The notes: a model not told the origin generated them from the sequence alone. A DNA stretch of 64,000 nt from an uncultured Cellulophaga sp. (GCA_947496695.1 CANMEI010000002.1:62001-126000); one strand, 5' to 3'; positions 43,053 through 53,297 are shown, counted from the first letter of the stretch. Made by a program: numbers and translations.

Positions 43053-43967
43053 TTATTCCTCATCTTCAAATTTAGTATCAGCAACTCGTGTTTTATACAA
43101 GTTAATATCTTTATACTGCGGTTCTGTTACAATTTTATCTTTATCAAAATCAAAAACTAATAAGCTGTTTGTTTTTATAGTATGAACATCTTCAAAAGAA
43201 TCAAAACCATTATTTTGAACTTGAAAAATTATTAAACTTGCTAATTGTCCAACTTCTTTTGGTATTGCTCCTTCAAAGCTATTATTTGCCAATACTAACT
43301 CTTTAAGCTTTGTTAAGTTCCCAATTTCTGATGGCATTTGCCCTTGTAAACTATTTTCAAATAACCCTAAAGATTCTAAATTTTTTAAACTTCCTATTGA
43401 AGCCGGTATATTTCCTTTAAAGTTATTACTTGATAGGTTTAAAACCTTTAACTTAGTTAAGCTACCAACACTATTAGGAATACTACCTGACAAAAAATTA
43501 TTAAAAGCAGTTAGCTCTTGTAATTGTTTCATTTTTGTTAAATCATCTGGCAATGAACCTTTTAACTTATTCATTTCAAGTTTTAGAATTACTAGATTTT
43601 CTAAGTAACTAATTTGTTCTGGCAATACACCAGTTAATTGGTTGAATGCTAAATTTAACACTCTTAAGTTTTTTAAATTTCCAATACTTGACGGTAAAAC
43701 TCCCTGTAGATTATTATGAAATAAATTTATTTTTACAACAGCATCATTTTTTACCGTAATACCGTACCAATTTGCTACCGGGGTGTTTATATCCCAATTA
43801 GTATTCCATTCACTCCCATTTGTTTTTTCATACAAATCTATTAAAGCTTCTTTTTCTACTTTTGAAACCTCAGCAAATACTGAGAAACTTAGCATAGAAA
43901 CAAGCCCTAACATTACAAAATTAATATTAGTACTAAATAATATCATATTATTCTTCATCATCTTCAA
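43053..43967 (-). CDS. Plant-type leucine-rich-repeat secreted protein (copy 2)
   Basis: About 304 residues; several Met codons at the N-terminus make the exact start uncertain. A signal peptide ends near SFSVFAE. The cap LYEKTNGSEWNTNWDINTP and VANWYGITV is followed by eight repeats (for example LKNLRVLNLAFNQLTGVLPE). The C-terminus RVADTKFEDEE is shared with copy 1. Its 5' end overlaps the 3' end of copy 1 by 20 bp, so translation is probably coupled. No T9SS C-terminal domain is seen. Confidence 0.85.
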   Translation of the reverse strand: MKMMKNNMILFSTNINFVMLGLVSMLSFSVFAEVSKVEKEALIDLYEKTNGSEWNTNWDINTPVANWYGITVKNDAVVKINLFHNNLQGVLPSSIGNLKNLRVLNLAFNQLTGVLPEQISYLENLVILKLEMNKLKGSLPDDLTKMKQLQELTAFNNFLSGSIPNSVGSLTKLKVLNLSSNNFKGNIPASIGSLKNLESLGLFENSLQGQMPSEIGNLTKLKELVLANNSFEGAIPKEVGQLASLIIFQVQNNGFDSFEDVHTIKTNSLLVFDFDKDKIVTEPQYKDINLYKTRVADTKFEDEE

Positions 43968-44832
43968 ATTTAGTGTCAGCAGTTCTGTATTGTGCGTTAT
44001 TGTAAATATCTGTAATATCTTTTTTAATTATCTTTTCAGCTTCTTGATCATAATCAAATAGCGCCAAACTTGACTGAGTTAAAACCTCATTCAGAAGGTA
44101 TGTTTTATTAAATTTATTTTTCTGAATTTGAACTAACTCAAGTTTTGGAAGACTTAAAATTTCTTTAGGAAATTTATTAGAAAATGAGTTTTCAGCAATT
44201 ATTAATACCTTTAGACTTATTAAAGAGGATAAACTTGTTGGCACTTCTCCTTCAAATTTATTACTTGAAATTTCTAAACGTTCTAAATTTTTAAGATTCC
44301 CAATGTTTGAAGGAATAGTACCTTCTATAAGATTATCACCAATAGATAATACTTTGAGGTTTTTAAGTTGACATACTGTTTCAGGCAAATCTCCTGAAAT
44401 TTCATTAGAAAAAAGGTCAAAAAATACCAATTCTTCTAAATTGTTAATATCATTTGAAATATTACCCTTTAATTTATTTTTACCTAAACGTAAAACTTGT
44501 AATTTTTTTAAAGTATATAAACCTGTTGGTAATTGCCCTTCTATTTTATTAAATGCTAAATTTAATTCTCTTAAGTTTTTAAAATCTCCAATTGATAACG
44601 AAATTTCACCTGACAAATTATTGTTAAACAGAGTGATAGATACTACATGATTATCTTCAATAACAACACCTTGCCATTTTGAAACGGAAGACTTTAAATT
44701 CCATGAATTTAACCATTGATCACCGTTAGTGCTTTCATACAAATCAATTAATGCATTTTTTTCCACTTTAGGAATTGCAAAAGCAAAACAACTAATTGAT
44801 AAAAGATATAATAAGAGTAATTGTTTCTTCAT
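43948..44832 (-). CDS. Plant-type leucine-rich-repeat secreted protein (copy 1)
   Basis: 294 residues, signal peptide ISCFAFA. The cap LYESTNGDQWLNSWNLKSS and VSKWQGVVI has the same layout as its two downstream paralogs and is followed by eight LRRs. It ends RTADTKFEDDEE, nearly identical to copy 2. First gene of the tandem trio. The shared acidic tail may be a sorting or interaction element. Confidence 0.85.
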   Translation of the reverse strand: MKKQLLLLYLLSISCFAFAIPKVEKNALIDLYESTNGDQWLNSWNLKSSVSKWQGVVIEDNHVVSITLFNNNLSGEISLSIGDFKNLRELNLAFNKIEGQLPTGLYTLKKLQVLRLGKNKLKGNISNDINNLEELVFFDLFSNEISGDLPETVCQLKNLKVLSIGDNLIEGTIPSNIGNLKNLERLEISSNKFEGEVPTSLSSLISLKVLIIAENSFSNKFPKEILSLPKLELVQIQKNKFNKTYLLNEVLTQSSLALFDYDQEAEKIIKKDITDIYNNAQYRTADTKFEDDEE

Positions 44833-45019
44833 AAAATTAAGATTAAATGAAACCTATTTTTTATTTAAAATCGTATTCAAACATTATAAACAATAAGAAT
44901 ACTCCTACAAACTTAAGAATAGAAACTTAAAGATCAATAACTTAATCGTTGAATTGCATGCATTTACCCGTTTTTTGTTGTGAAAGCTTTAAAAATAGAT
45001 GTTAAAGAATACATCTCCT

Positions 45020-46933
45020 TTATTGTAGCTCTTCTAGCCTCATTGTTAAATCTTCCCAATCTTGCATATATTGCTTCAATGATTTTTTCTTCTTCTCATA
45101 TAAATCAAAAAAATTGGGCTTAGTAATAGTTGCATCGTAATCAGATATTAATTCTTGATCAATTTTTGCAATATCTTTTTCTAATTTAGAAATATTACTT
45201 TCAATAGAACTCAATTTGTTATTTAAAGATTTTAGCTTTTTTTGATCTTCATAACTAACCTCTTTCTTTGGCTTTTTAACCTTTTGTGTTTTAACAGGTT
45301 GCTTTTTTTCAATCTCCCTAAAATCTTCAACTTTACGCTGTTCTAAATAAAAATCTATATCCCCTAAATATTCCTTTATTTTCCCATCTTTAAACTCATA
45401 TACATTATTTGTCAACCCTTGAAGAAAGTCTCTATCATGTGATACTAAAATAAGTGTGCCTTCAAAATTTTGTAATGCTTGTTTTAAAACGTTTTTAGAT
45501 TTTATATCAAGGTGATTTGTTGGCTCATCCATTACCAGAACATTAAAAGGTTGTAATAACATTTTAGCTAATGCTAAACGATTTCTTTCACCTCCTGATA
45601 ATACTTTTACATACTTATCAACCTCATCTCCTCTAAATAGAAATGACCCTAAAATATCTCGAACTTTGCTTCTGTTTTTCTCATTAGCAGCATCAATCAT
45701 AGTATCTAAAATAGTTTTGTTTCCATCTAAATACTCTGCTTGGTTTTGAGCAAAATACCCTATCTCTACATTATGCCCTAACTTTAATTTTCCTTGATGC
45801 TCAAGTTCACCCACCATTATTTTAGCTAATGTAGATTTACCCTGACCATTTTGACCAACAAATGCAGTTTTAACATCACGTTCAATTAATAAATCAATAT
45901 TATTCAACACCTCTTTTTCACCATAATGTTTTGATAAATCTTCAATTTCTACTACAATTTTACCTGGAGTAACTGATATTGGAAATCTTAATGTCATTAC
46001 ACTATTGTCATCACCATCAACCTCAATCCTATCTAATTTATCCAATTTTTTAATAAGTGATTGCGCCATTGACGCCTTAGATGCTTTTGCTCTAAACTTC
46101 TCAATTAACTTCTCAGTTTGTTGAATTTGTTTTTCTTGGTTTTTTTGGGCACTAAGTTGTTGTTCTTGAATTTCTTTTCTTAAAACTAAAAACTCTGAGT
46201 AAGGTTTATTGTAATCGTAAATTCTTCCTAATGATATTTCTATAGTTCTATTGGTAACATTATCTAAAAACATTTTATCGTGAGAAACAATGGCTACAGC
46301 ACTATTGCTTGCTTTTAAAAAGTTTTCTAACCATATAATAGATTCAATATCTAAGTGGTTCGTAGGCTCATCTAATAGCAATACATCATTACTTTGCAAT
46401 AATAACTTAGCTAATTCAATACGCATACGCCACCCACCAGAAAAAGTATCAGTATGTTTATCAAAATCTTCACGTTTAAAACCTAAGCCTAAAAGTATTT
46501 TTTCAGTTTCTCCTTGATAATTATAACCTCCAAGAATTTCATAGCGATGTGTAATATCACTTAAGTCTTCAATTAACATGGTATACCCATCACTTTCATA
46601 ATCTGTACGTTCAGCCAATTGATGGTTAATAGCATCTAATTGTAGTTCTAATGATTTTATTTCTTCAAAAGCTTGATATGCCTCTTCAAGTACAGTACGC
46701 CCTTGTTCAAAATCTAAATCTTGTCTTAGAAAACCTATTCTAACTTCTTTATCTGATGCTATCACCCCAGTATCTGGTTGCATATCTTTAGATAAAAGTT
46801 TTAGTAGCGTAGATTTTCCTGCACCATTTTTTCCAATAAGTCCAACTCTATCTCCTGGATTTAAACGAAATGAAATTTCTTCAAATAAATATTCTCCACC
46901 AAAAGCGACAGAAAGATTGTGTATATTAAGCAT
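45020..46933 (-). CDS. ABC-F family ATPase (Uup/EttA/YbiT-type)
   Basis: 637 residues with two ABC domains and no membrane part. Walker A GKNGAGKST and GQNGQGKST, signatures FSGGWRMRIELAKLLL and LSGGERNRLALAKMLL, and Walker B VLLLDEPTNHLD and VLVMDEPTNHLD. The interdomain linker is rich in Lys/Gln (ABC-F arm). The C-terminal 80 residues form a coiled coil (KKLKSLNNKLSSIESNISKLEKD with breaks), as in Uup. Such proteins act on ribosomes or DNA-repair structures. Divergent from the DUF983 gene. Confidence 0.93.
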   Translation of the reverse strand: MLNIHNLSVAFGGEYLFEEISFRLNPGDRVGLIGKNGAGKSTLLKLLSKDMQPDTGVIASDKEVRIGFLRQDLDFEQGRTVLEEAYQAFEEIKSLELQLDAINHQLAERTDYESDGYTMLIEDLSDITHRYEILGGYNYQGETEKILLGLGFKREDFDKHTDTFSGGWRMRIELAKLLLQSNDVLLLDEPTNHLDIESIIWLENFLKASNSAVAIVSHDKMFLDNVTNRTIEISLGRIYDYNKPYSEFLVLRKEIQEQQLSAQKNQEKQIQQTEKLIEKFRAKASKASMAQSLIKKLDKLDRIEVDGDDNSVMTLRFPISVTPGKIVVEIEDLSKHYGEKEVLNNIDLLIERDVKTAFVGQNGQGKSTLAKIMVGELEHQGKLKLGHNVEIGYFAQNQAEYLDGNKTILDTMIDAANEKNRSKVRDILGSFLFRGDEVDKYVKVLSGGERNRLALAKMLLQPFNVLVMDEPTNHLDIKSKNVLKQALQNFEGTLILVSHDRDFLQGLTNNVYEFKDGKIKEYLGDIDFYLEQRKVEDFREIEKKQPVKTQKVKKPKKEVSYEDQKKLKSLNNKLSSIESNISKLEKDIAKIDQELISDYDATITKPNFFDLYEKKKKSLKQYMQDWEDLTMRLEELQ

Positions 46934-46974
46934 AAATTGTGACTAATGTTACAGATGAAAATTATAGAAAATTG

Positions 46975-46982
46975 TAAGTTTG
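46975..46982 (+). promoter_or_regulatory. Minus-7 element TAAGTTTG for the DUF983 gene
   Basis: TAnnTTTG match, 16 bp before ATG 46999. It leaves too little room for the TTG at 46993 to be a good start. No clear minus-33 element. Confidence 0.4.
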
Positions 46983-46998
46983 TATAAACTTATTGCAA

Positions 46999-47403
46999 AT
47001 GTTAAAAAAAGGAAACAAACTCTACAGTATTTTAACAGGAACTTGCCCTAAATGTCATAATGAAAGCATGTATAAGGACAAAAACCCTTATCATATGGGT
47101 AAAATTTTTGAAATGCATGAGCGTTGTTCTCAATGTAACACTAAATATAAAATAGAACCTTCCTTTTTTTATGGGGCAATGTATGTTAGTTATTCTGTTG
47201 GTATTGCTTTTGCAGTTGCTGCATTTGTAATATCATTTTTATTTATTGGAACTGGATTACTTACTAGTTTTTTCGCAATAATTGGAACTCTTATATTTTT
47301 CATGCCTGTAATTATTCGTTTGTCTAGAAATATTTGGATTAACTTTTTTATTGGATATGATAAAAATGCAGTAGAAAAATATAATATCAAAAAGGCCAGT
47401 TAA
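46999..47403 (+). CDS. DUF983 zinc-ribbon membrane protein
   Basis: 134 residues from ATG 46999. Two Cys pairs (TGTCPKCHN and ERCSQCNTKY) form a zinc ribbon. The family block IEPSFFYGAMYVSYSVGIA is followed by two membrane helices ending in a basic tail. DUF983 proteins are common in flavobacteria; the role is unknown. Convergent with the FAD-oxidoreductase gene (8 bp gap). Confidence 0.92.
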   Translation: MLKKGNKLYSILTGTCPKCHNESMYKDKNPYHMGKIFEMHERCSQCNTKYKIEPSFFYGAMYVSYSVGIAFAVAAFVISFLFIGTGLLTSFFAIIGTLIFFMPVIIRLSRNIWINFFIGYDKNAVEKYNIKKAS

Positions 47404-47411
47404 TATATTTT

Positions 47412-48467
47412 TCAATTTTTAAAATATTTTTTTGTAAACCTAGTAATATCCATTTCTGGGTTTATAGCCTCTCCTTTATCAATAGCATTAAATAATTCTT
47501 TTGATGCTGTTGGCGCAATCATTACACCCCGAGAACCAAAACCATTTAGAACATGAAGTCTCTTATGCTCCGGATGTGTACCTACTAATGGTCTTCTATC
47601 TGCTACAGTTGGTCTAATTCCTGCTACATGAGCAACTACCTCAAAATCACAGTTTAAAAAAGTATTTAATTTTTCTAATAACTCATCTTTTGATGCTCGT
47701 GTAGGTTCATTTGTTTTATCTTTCCATTTATAAGTAGCTCCTATTCTATATAAATCATTTCCTAAAGGAATAATGAATACCGAAGACTTTATTACATTAA
47801 TCTCTTTTAAATTTGGAGCTTTAATGGTTAAAAGCTCTCCTTTAGTTCCGTTCAAAGGAAGGTATGAAAAATAAGGATTCTCTTTTAAACCGTAACCTGT
47901 AGCAAAAACTACATGTTTAGCTTTTAAACCTTTATAGCTAACACTATTTTCTTCAAATTTTAAATCTTCAAAATAAAAAGTTTCAATTTGTAATTTTTTA
48001 TTAGATAAGAGGTATTCAGAATATTTTTTTAATAAAATTTTAGTATCAATTCTTCCTGTTTCTAAAACCTCACCATAACCAAAATCAGCATCAATAGCTA
48101 TATTTGTATTGTTTTTAATTGTGGTAGATAAAAAACAATTTAATTGTGGTTTATCAGAAGCTTCAAACCATATGTTCTGCTCTTCAATTGAAGCAAAACG
48201 CCTTAAAACAGGAACTTTTGTATCAAGTTTTATTTGTAGTTTTTTCTCAAGATTGCTATAAAAAGGTAATGCTTTTTCTAGTTGTTCTTTTGCATTCCAA
48301 GCAAGGGTAAATCTTTTTAAAATCACAGGGTTATACATGCCCCCTGCAACAACTGAAGAAGTTTGAGAATCATTAGAAATTACACAAAATGTTTTGCTAT
48401 TTTCTTCCAACTGTTCACAAAAGGAGATACCTGCCAAACCTAAACCAACAACTATATAATCTAACAT
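47412..48467 (-). CDS. FAD-dependent DAO-family oxidoreductase
   Basis: 351 residues. N-terminal dinucleotide motif IVVGLGLAGISFCEQL, then VVAGGMYNPVILKRFTLAW, a substrate-binding middle part, and C-terminal second FAD motif HVLNGFGSRGVMIAPTASKEL preceded by AGIRPTVADRRPLVG. This matches D-amino-acid-oxidase/glycine-oxidase-like enzymes; the layout is also reminiscent of the oxidoreductase domain of MnmC. Substrate unknown. It is separated from gldN by a strong terminator. Confidence 0.85.
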   Translation of the reverse strand: MLDYIVVGLGLAGISFCEQLEENSKTFCVISNDSQTSSVVAGGMYNPVILKRFTLAWNAKEQLEKALPFYSNLEKKLQIKLDTKVPVLRRFASIEEQNIWFEASDKPQLNCFLSTTIKNNTNIAIDADFGYGEVLETGRIDTKILLKKYSEYLLSNKKLQIETFYFEDLKFEENSVSYKGLKAKHVVFATGYGLKENPYFSYLPLNGTKGELLTIKAPNLKEINVIKSSVFIIPLGNDLYRIGATYKWKDKTNEPTRASKDELLEKLNTFLNCDFEVVAHVAGIRPTVADRRPLVGTHPEHKRLHVLNGFGSRGVMIAPTASKELFNAIDKGEAINPEMDITRFTKKYFKN

Positions 48468-48522
48468 AAAGCAAAGGTAAATAAATTAGTTACTTAGCTT
48501 CATTACAAATTGGTATAAAATC

Positions 48523-48556
48523 AAAAAGTCTTAACCTGTATTGGTTAAGACTTTTT
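48523..48556. terminator. Terminator after gldKLMN
   Basis: Perfect 14-bp stem AAAAAGTCTTAACC / GGTTAAGACTTTTT with a 6-base loop, 30 bp after the gldN stop. Confidence 0.9.
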
Positions 48557-48586
48557 AATATTATTTGTGAATTGGAATGTTTAACT

Positions 48587-49489
48587 TTAATAACTCCACA
48601 TATCTTGTTCTTTATCACGAATCGTTTCTTTAATACGATCAGACTCTAATAATTGAAACAATGAATTGTCTGAGATATAATCTTTAATTTCACGATCGCC
48701 ATAAACATTATCTTCTTTATAAATTGTTGCATTAAAACGTCTTGCGTTTAACAACATATCAAAAGATATTGGTTGTGCTGAATTTCGTTGATTAAATACT
48801 TTAGCTTCATGAAGTACTTGTCTTGCGCTAGGGTACCAAACCCAGAATAAAGCAACTTTATTTTCCTCTTGGTCCATAGACTCATCATCAATAAAGTTAA
48901 CATCTGGGGCTCTAGGTGCAATACCTAGTAAGCGATATTTTAATTCACCTTGACGCTTGTCAAAATACCAAATACCTTTAATTAAGTATTCTTCTAAATC
49001 TGCCGCTGTTAAATCTCTTCTATTAATATACTCAGGAGATACTTGCTCACCAGCATTATACTGCTCGTAACCATAATCTGTTGTATCTGTTTTTTGTAAT
49101 GTTGCTGCTAAGTCTGAAAATTTTCTTTTTTCAGTAAAATAAGAATCAACATAGATGTCTTTTATTTTACCATTTTTAATGTTTTTAATTAAAACATCGT
49201 ATAAAGATCTTCTATCAGAACCTATATCAACAGTATCAATTGGATAATAAAGCGGAAAATTTACACGCTCATCTAAATCAATAACTTCCCATACAGTTTT
49301 AGACCAAAGAATATCTCTGTCATCTACATAACCATATTCTAAAGGAGTATCGTTATCCATTTCAATTTGCGAGTCAGTCTTTTTACCAATTTCTGCTGGT
49401 GTTTTGGCATTTAATATATTTGCCTGAGCCATCATAGATATAGGTAATAATGCTACCGCTCCAATTAATAATACATTCTTCCAATTCAT
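48587..49489 (-). CDS. gldN: Gliding motility / T9SS ring protein GldN
   Basis: 300 residues with a signal peptide (ALLPISMMAQA). GldN (PorN) forms, with the lipoprotein GldK, the periplasmic ring of the type IX secretion system. Characteristic segments: YGYVDDRDILWSKTVWEVIDLDERVNFPLYYP, KNGKIKDIYVDSYF, RGELKYRLLGIAP-like GELKYRLLGIAPR, VALFWVWYPSARQVLH. Last gene of gldK-L-M-N. Confidence 0.95.
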   Translation of the reverse strand: MNWKNVLLIGAVALLPISMMAQANILNAKTPAEIGKKTDSQIEMDNDTPLEYGYVDDRDILWSKTVWEVIDLDERVNFPLYYPIDTVDIGSDRRSLYDVLIKNIKNGKIKDIYVDSYFTEKRKFSDLAATLQKTDTTDYGYEQYNAGEQVSPEYINRRDLTAADLEEYLIKGIWYFDKRQGELKYRLLGIAPRAPDVNFIDDESMDQEENKVALFWVWYPSARQVLHEAKVFNQRNSAQPISFDMLLNARRFNATIYKEDNVYGDREIKDYISDNSLFQLLESDRIKETIRDKEQDMWSY

Positions 49490-49592
49490 TTTTAAAAAAT
49501 TTATTTGTGTTACACCTTTATCAAAATTAGTTATAAATCGCTCAGCATTTTACTCCTAAACGACTTATAACTCGTTTCAATAAATTTCCTTA

Positions 49593-51152
49593 CTAGTTTG
49601 TAAGTTCTACCACTACTGGAGATACTTTTTTAAGCTTGTAAGTTTTATTATTTGTTATATAAGCTTCAATATCAAATATTTGAACTGCATCACCACGCTT
49701 AGCTCTTTTTAAAGCTGATTTAGCTGGTCCGTTTAATTTATTACCTCTAACAACAACTGTTGGTTGACCTGGTATTTTAATTTTAAACCCGCTTACCGCT
49801 AAATTCAAATCGAAATCAAAGTCTTCTAATAATGCTCCAACTGTAGCTATTTCAAGGTTTTTTCTAGGCATTTTAGCCGTGTTAGTTTCCCCTCTAATAG
49901 AACCATTAGGTCTAGGAATATCTTTAATTCTGAATTCAGACTTAGACGATACTGATTGACCATCAGGTAGTTTTCCAGAAGCAGTAATTGTTACTGTTCT
50001 ACCTTTTCCTGGAGTCATTACATACTTGCTTCCTGATTTTCTTGATAAACCAGTTGCATTAGCTGAAACTTTATTATCAGGAATTCCTGGTATAGATATA
50101 GACATTGGATTAGCAACACCACGGTAAACAACATTCATTTTATCAGCCGCAATTAAAGCAGCATTAGGCTTAGATATAGTCGCAAAAGAATTTTTCACAT
50201 CTACAGGAACTTCTTTACCATCTTGCATGAAAAACAATGTACCAGAAACCTCGTGATCACCAGGAGAACCAGCTCCAATAAGTAATTTAACTCCACCAGC
50301 TTCAAGAACATAGTCTTTATCTGCATTTAATACTCTACCATCTAACTTTAATTCTGCTCTTACAGGTGTAGAAGAATTATCTGTTTTGCTAATGATAATT
50401 TTACCATCATAAGACTCTCCACTATAATAAGCCGATTTAGACCCAAAAAGAGATGTTTTAAAGTTCTTTAAAGATACTTGACTTGTTAAGTTACCTTCTA
50501 ACATTGCTTTTAAAGCATCTTCTTCAGTTGATTTAATATCAGACTGTAAAGCTGTAATTTTAGTTAAAGAAGCAATTAAAGGAAAACCTTCATAATGATA
50601 GTTAATCCAATCTTGCTTTGTTTTATCTCTCTTTTCAACTTTACCGTTAGCATCACCAGTCTCAAATCTAGCAATTACTGACCCTTTTAATCTTTCTGGC
50701 ACTAAACCAGAAACTTTAGTACGGTAATCAGCTATTCTTTTCATAAACTCTTTACCTCCAGCCGCTAAGCCTTCTCCTTCAAAGAATTTTTGATCTAAAT
50801 AATCTGACTTATCCATCACTGTATAATCAGATGGATCTTCAACACCTTTAGTCATTTCTTTCTTCAAACCTTCAAGGTAATCGTAATACTCTTGAGATAA
50901 AGATTGAACTTGTTGTGCTTTTTTATAATCTTCAGCATACTTTGCTGCGTTTTCAGATGCTTTGGTTTCAAGACCTTCTAAAAATGCTAGGTTATTATCT
51001 GCTGTCTTCTGGTTAGAAACTTCTAACTTTTCGTTCATAAGACCGAATGCTGCTAGAACCTCTTTACTCATATTTAATGCCAGCATACAAATGAAAACTA
51101 AATACATTAAGTTTACCATTTTCTGCCTTGGTGACTGTTTTCCTCCTGCCAT
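49593..51152 (-). CDS. gldM: Gliding motility / T9SS motor protein GldM
   Basis: 519 residues. It opens MAGGKQSPRQKMVNLMYLVF with Arg9 and one membrane helix, followed by periplasmic domains D1-D4 (SVIARFETGDANGKVE, GESYDGKIIISK, PNAALIAADKMNVVYRGVANP). With GldL it forms the proton-driven motor (GldL5-GldM2) that powers gliding and T9SS secretion; its tip contacts the GldK/N ring. Confidence 0.96.
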   Translation of the reverse strand: MAGGKQSPRQKMVNLMYLVFICMLALNMSKEVLAAFGLMNEKLEVSNQKTADNNLAFLEGLETKASENAAKYAEDYKKAQQVQSLSQEYYDYLEGLKKEMTKGVEDPSDYTVMDKSDYLDQKFFEGEGLAAGGKEFMKRIADYRTKVSGLVPERLKGSVIARFETGDANGKVEKRDKTKQDWINYHYEGFPLIASLTKITALQSDIKSTEEDALKAMLEGNLTSQVSLKNFKTSLFGSKSAYYSGESYDGKIIISKTDNSSTPVRAELKLDGRVLNADKDYVLEAGGVKLLIGAGSPGDHEVSGTLFFMQDGKEVPVDVKNSFATISKPNAALIAADKMNVVYRGVANPMSISIPGIPDNKVSANATGLSRKSGSKYVMTPGKGRTVTITASGKLPDGQSVSSKSEFRIKDIPRPNGSIRGETNTAKMPRKNLEIATVGALLEDFDFDLNLAVSGFKIKIPGQPTVVVRGNKLNGPAKSALKRAKRGDAVQIFDIEAYITNNKTYKLKKVSPVVVELTN

Positions 51153-51208
51153 GATTTATCGATTTAGATTTTAATAAATTTGATTTGGTTTTTATCTAAA
51201 GTCGATAA

Positions 51209-51862
51209 TTAGTTTTTGCTCATTGCAGACAACATACCTCCGTAAACCCCATTAAGAGATGATAAGTTTGTTGATAATGAAGCCATTTGATCTTTCAATA
51301 CTGTAGAATTTTGAACTACTTCTTCATTAATAGAAGCTTGTTTACTTGCACTTTCTAATTGTACTTTATATAAACTATTCAAAGATTCCATTTGAGCTGC
51401 TGCTTGTACCATTTCATCAGAATACTTACGTGTAGATTCCATTGCATCAACAGTTGGAGCAATACCTTTTGCTGCACCTTCAAAGTTTTTAATGCTTGAC
51501 CCTAAGCTTTCCATAAGACTTGCGTCAACACCAGCTTCTTTTAGTAAGTTATCTAATTTTTTAGACAATGATGCTTCACTTTCTGCAATTTCTTGTTTTA
51601 CACTAGCTTGTTTAGCTGTAGCTTCTCCACCTGCTAATTCAGGGTATACTAAAGACCAATCTAATTCATCTTCTAATGGTTCAAATGCACTAATAGCGAA
51701 AATAAGTGCTTCTGTAATAAGACCAATTGCTAAAAGTACTCCACCATTTAATGGTCCTAATTCCCAGTGTAATATTTTAAATAATGCACCGATAATTACG
51801 ATTGATGCTCCAAGCCCATAGGCCATGTTAAATAATTTCTTAGTTGCTTTTGACTGTGCCAT
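51209..51862 (-). CDS. gldL: Gliding motility / T9SS motor protein GldL
   Basis: 217 residues with two N-terminal helices (about 15-32 and 38-58). The intramembrane Glu51 in AIGLITEALIFAIS corresponds to the Glu known as the proton-path residue (Glu49 of Flavobacterium johnsoniae, from memory). The cytoplasmic part is helical, Ser/Ala/Lys-rich. It lies 56 bp before gldM. Confidence 0.96.
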   Translation of the reverse strand: MAQSKATKKLFNMAYGLGASIVIIGALFKILHWELGPLNGGVLLAIGLITEALIFAISAFEPLEDELDWSLVYPELAGGEATAKQASVKQEIAESEASLSKKLDNLLKEAGVDASLMESLGSSIKNFEGAAKGIAPTVDAMESTRKYSDEMVQAAAQMESLNSLYKVQLESASKQASINEEVVQNSTVLKDQMASLSTNLSSLNGVYGGMLSAMSKN

Positions 51863-51932
51863 AATTTGTAATTTAATTTCAGGTTAATGTTAATAAAAGG
51901 ATTTGGTTAAAAAATAATTGATTTGTTTAATT

Positions 51933-53297
51933 TTAATTCAAAGGTTTAGATTCTTCTTCACCCATGTAATCTTGTACAGTTCTAAAACCGATATAACTAC
52001 GAGCTGAGTCTTGATATTCATAATCCCTTGTACTTACTTGTAAGAAGTATGCAACATCTTTCCAAGAACCACCACGAATAACTTTTCTAGCATTTTGACC
52101 AGAACCGCCATTAGGGTTCATTGTTGATACATACTCATAAGAGTTCGGATCGTAGCTTGAGTCTGTCCATTCAGAAACATTCCCAGCCATATTGTATAAA
52201 TTGTAATCGTTTGGTTCAAATGATTTAGCTTCTACTGTATACAGTGCTGTATCGGCTGCATAATCACCTCTTTGAGGTTTGAAATTTGCCATAAAGCAAC
52301 CCGTGTCACTAATTACATATGGTCCACCCCAAGGGTAAGTACCACTTTCAATACCACCTCTTGCTGCATATTCCCATTCCGCTTCTGTTGGTAATCTAAA
52401 CTGATTTACAAATTGCTTACCAGCCGACTTTTGATCGTCATTCTTCAATTTAGTTCTCCAGTTACAGAAAGCTTTTGCTTGTTTCCAACTTACACCTACT
52501 ACAGGATAATCACTGTATGCATCGTGCCAGAAGTAATCATTATGCATTGGTTCATTATATGAGTATTCAAAATCTCTAATCCAAACAGTTGTGTCAGGAT
52601 AAATTTCTAACTCCTCTTGCTTAATAAAATCTCTTCTACTACCTTTTCCGTTTGAACGCGCAGCAGCTTCAATATCCATCCAAGAATATTTATATTTTAG
52701 TTGTGTAACATCAATTGTACGTTGACCATTGTAAGATTCTTCTTCAGGAAGATATAATTGGTCCATTACTTCAACATAATATTCATCAGGATAGTCAGAA
52801 GTTTCCCAAACTAGATCTTCATCTAAGTTTAATCCGCGACCTTCATAACCAGTTTCACCTAGTCCTGAATAATTATCTAACATATATTTATCATATGCAG
52901 ATAATCTTGTAGTATCAGCATCTTTAAATGCATAATCACCAATACCTCCATCTTCTGGACCAAGACCTAATTCATCAGCCAATATAGCTAACTTAGTTCT
53001 TACTATTGAGTCTCTTACCCATTCTACAAATTGACGATACTCACTGTTTGTAATTTCTGTATCGTCCATATAGAAAGAGCGTACAGTAACAGTTTTGGTT
53101 GGCGCGTTTAGAACTTGAGCTTGATCTTCTTCACTCTTACCCATGATATAAGATCCCTGAGGGATTAACTCCATACCATAAGGTTTTTCTGGATACCACT
53201 TTTTCCCTTGGGCTCCGGTTAGCTCTCCTTTTGTTTTAGATCCGCAACTGCTTAGTAAAACAACACACGCTATAGATGATAACAATAGCTTCTTCAT
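51933..53297 (-). CDS. gldK: Gliding motility / T9SS lipoprotein GldK
   Basis: 454 residues. Lipobox VVLLSSC (Cys18). An FGE-sulfatase-like (SUMF1) domain fills most of the protein: GMELIPQGSYIMGKSEEDQ, FYMDDTEITNSEYRQFVEW, WKQAKAFCNWR, RLPTEAEWEYAARGG, NVSEWTDSSY, and RKVIRGGSWKD. In GldK the fold is structural. First gene of gldKLMN. It is preceded by the arginase-fold gene at 53411, as is usual in flavobacteria. Confidence 0.96.
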   Translation of the reverse strand: MKKLLLSSIACVVLLSSCGSKTKGELTGAQGKKWYPEKPYGMELIPQGSYIMGKSEEDQAQVLNAPTKTVTVRSFYMDDTEITNSEYRQFVEWVRDSIVRTKLAILADELGLGPEDGGIGDYAFKDADTTRLSAYDKYMLDNYSGLGETGYEGRGLNLDEDLVWETSDYPDEYYVEVMDQLYLPEEESYNGQRTIDVTQLKYKYSWMDIEAAARSNGKGSRRDFIKQEELEIYPDTTVWIRDFEYSYNEPMHNDYFWHDAYSDYPVVGVSWKQAKAFCNWRTKLKNDDQKSAGKQFVNQFRLPTEAEWEYAARGGIESGTYPWGGPYVISDTGCFMANFKPQRGDYAADTALYTVEAKSFEPNDYNLYNMAGNVSEWTDSSYDPNSYEYVSTMNPNGGSGQNARKVIRGGSWKDVAYFLQVSTRDYEYQDSARSYIGFRTVQDYMGEEESKPLN

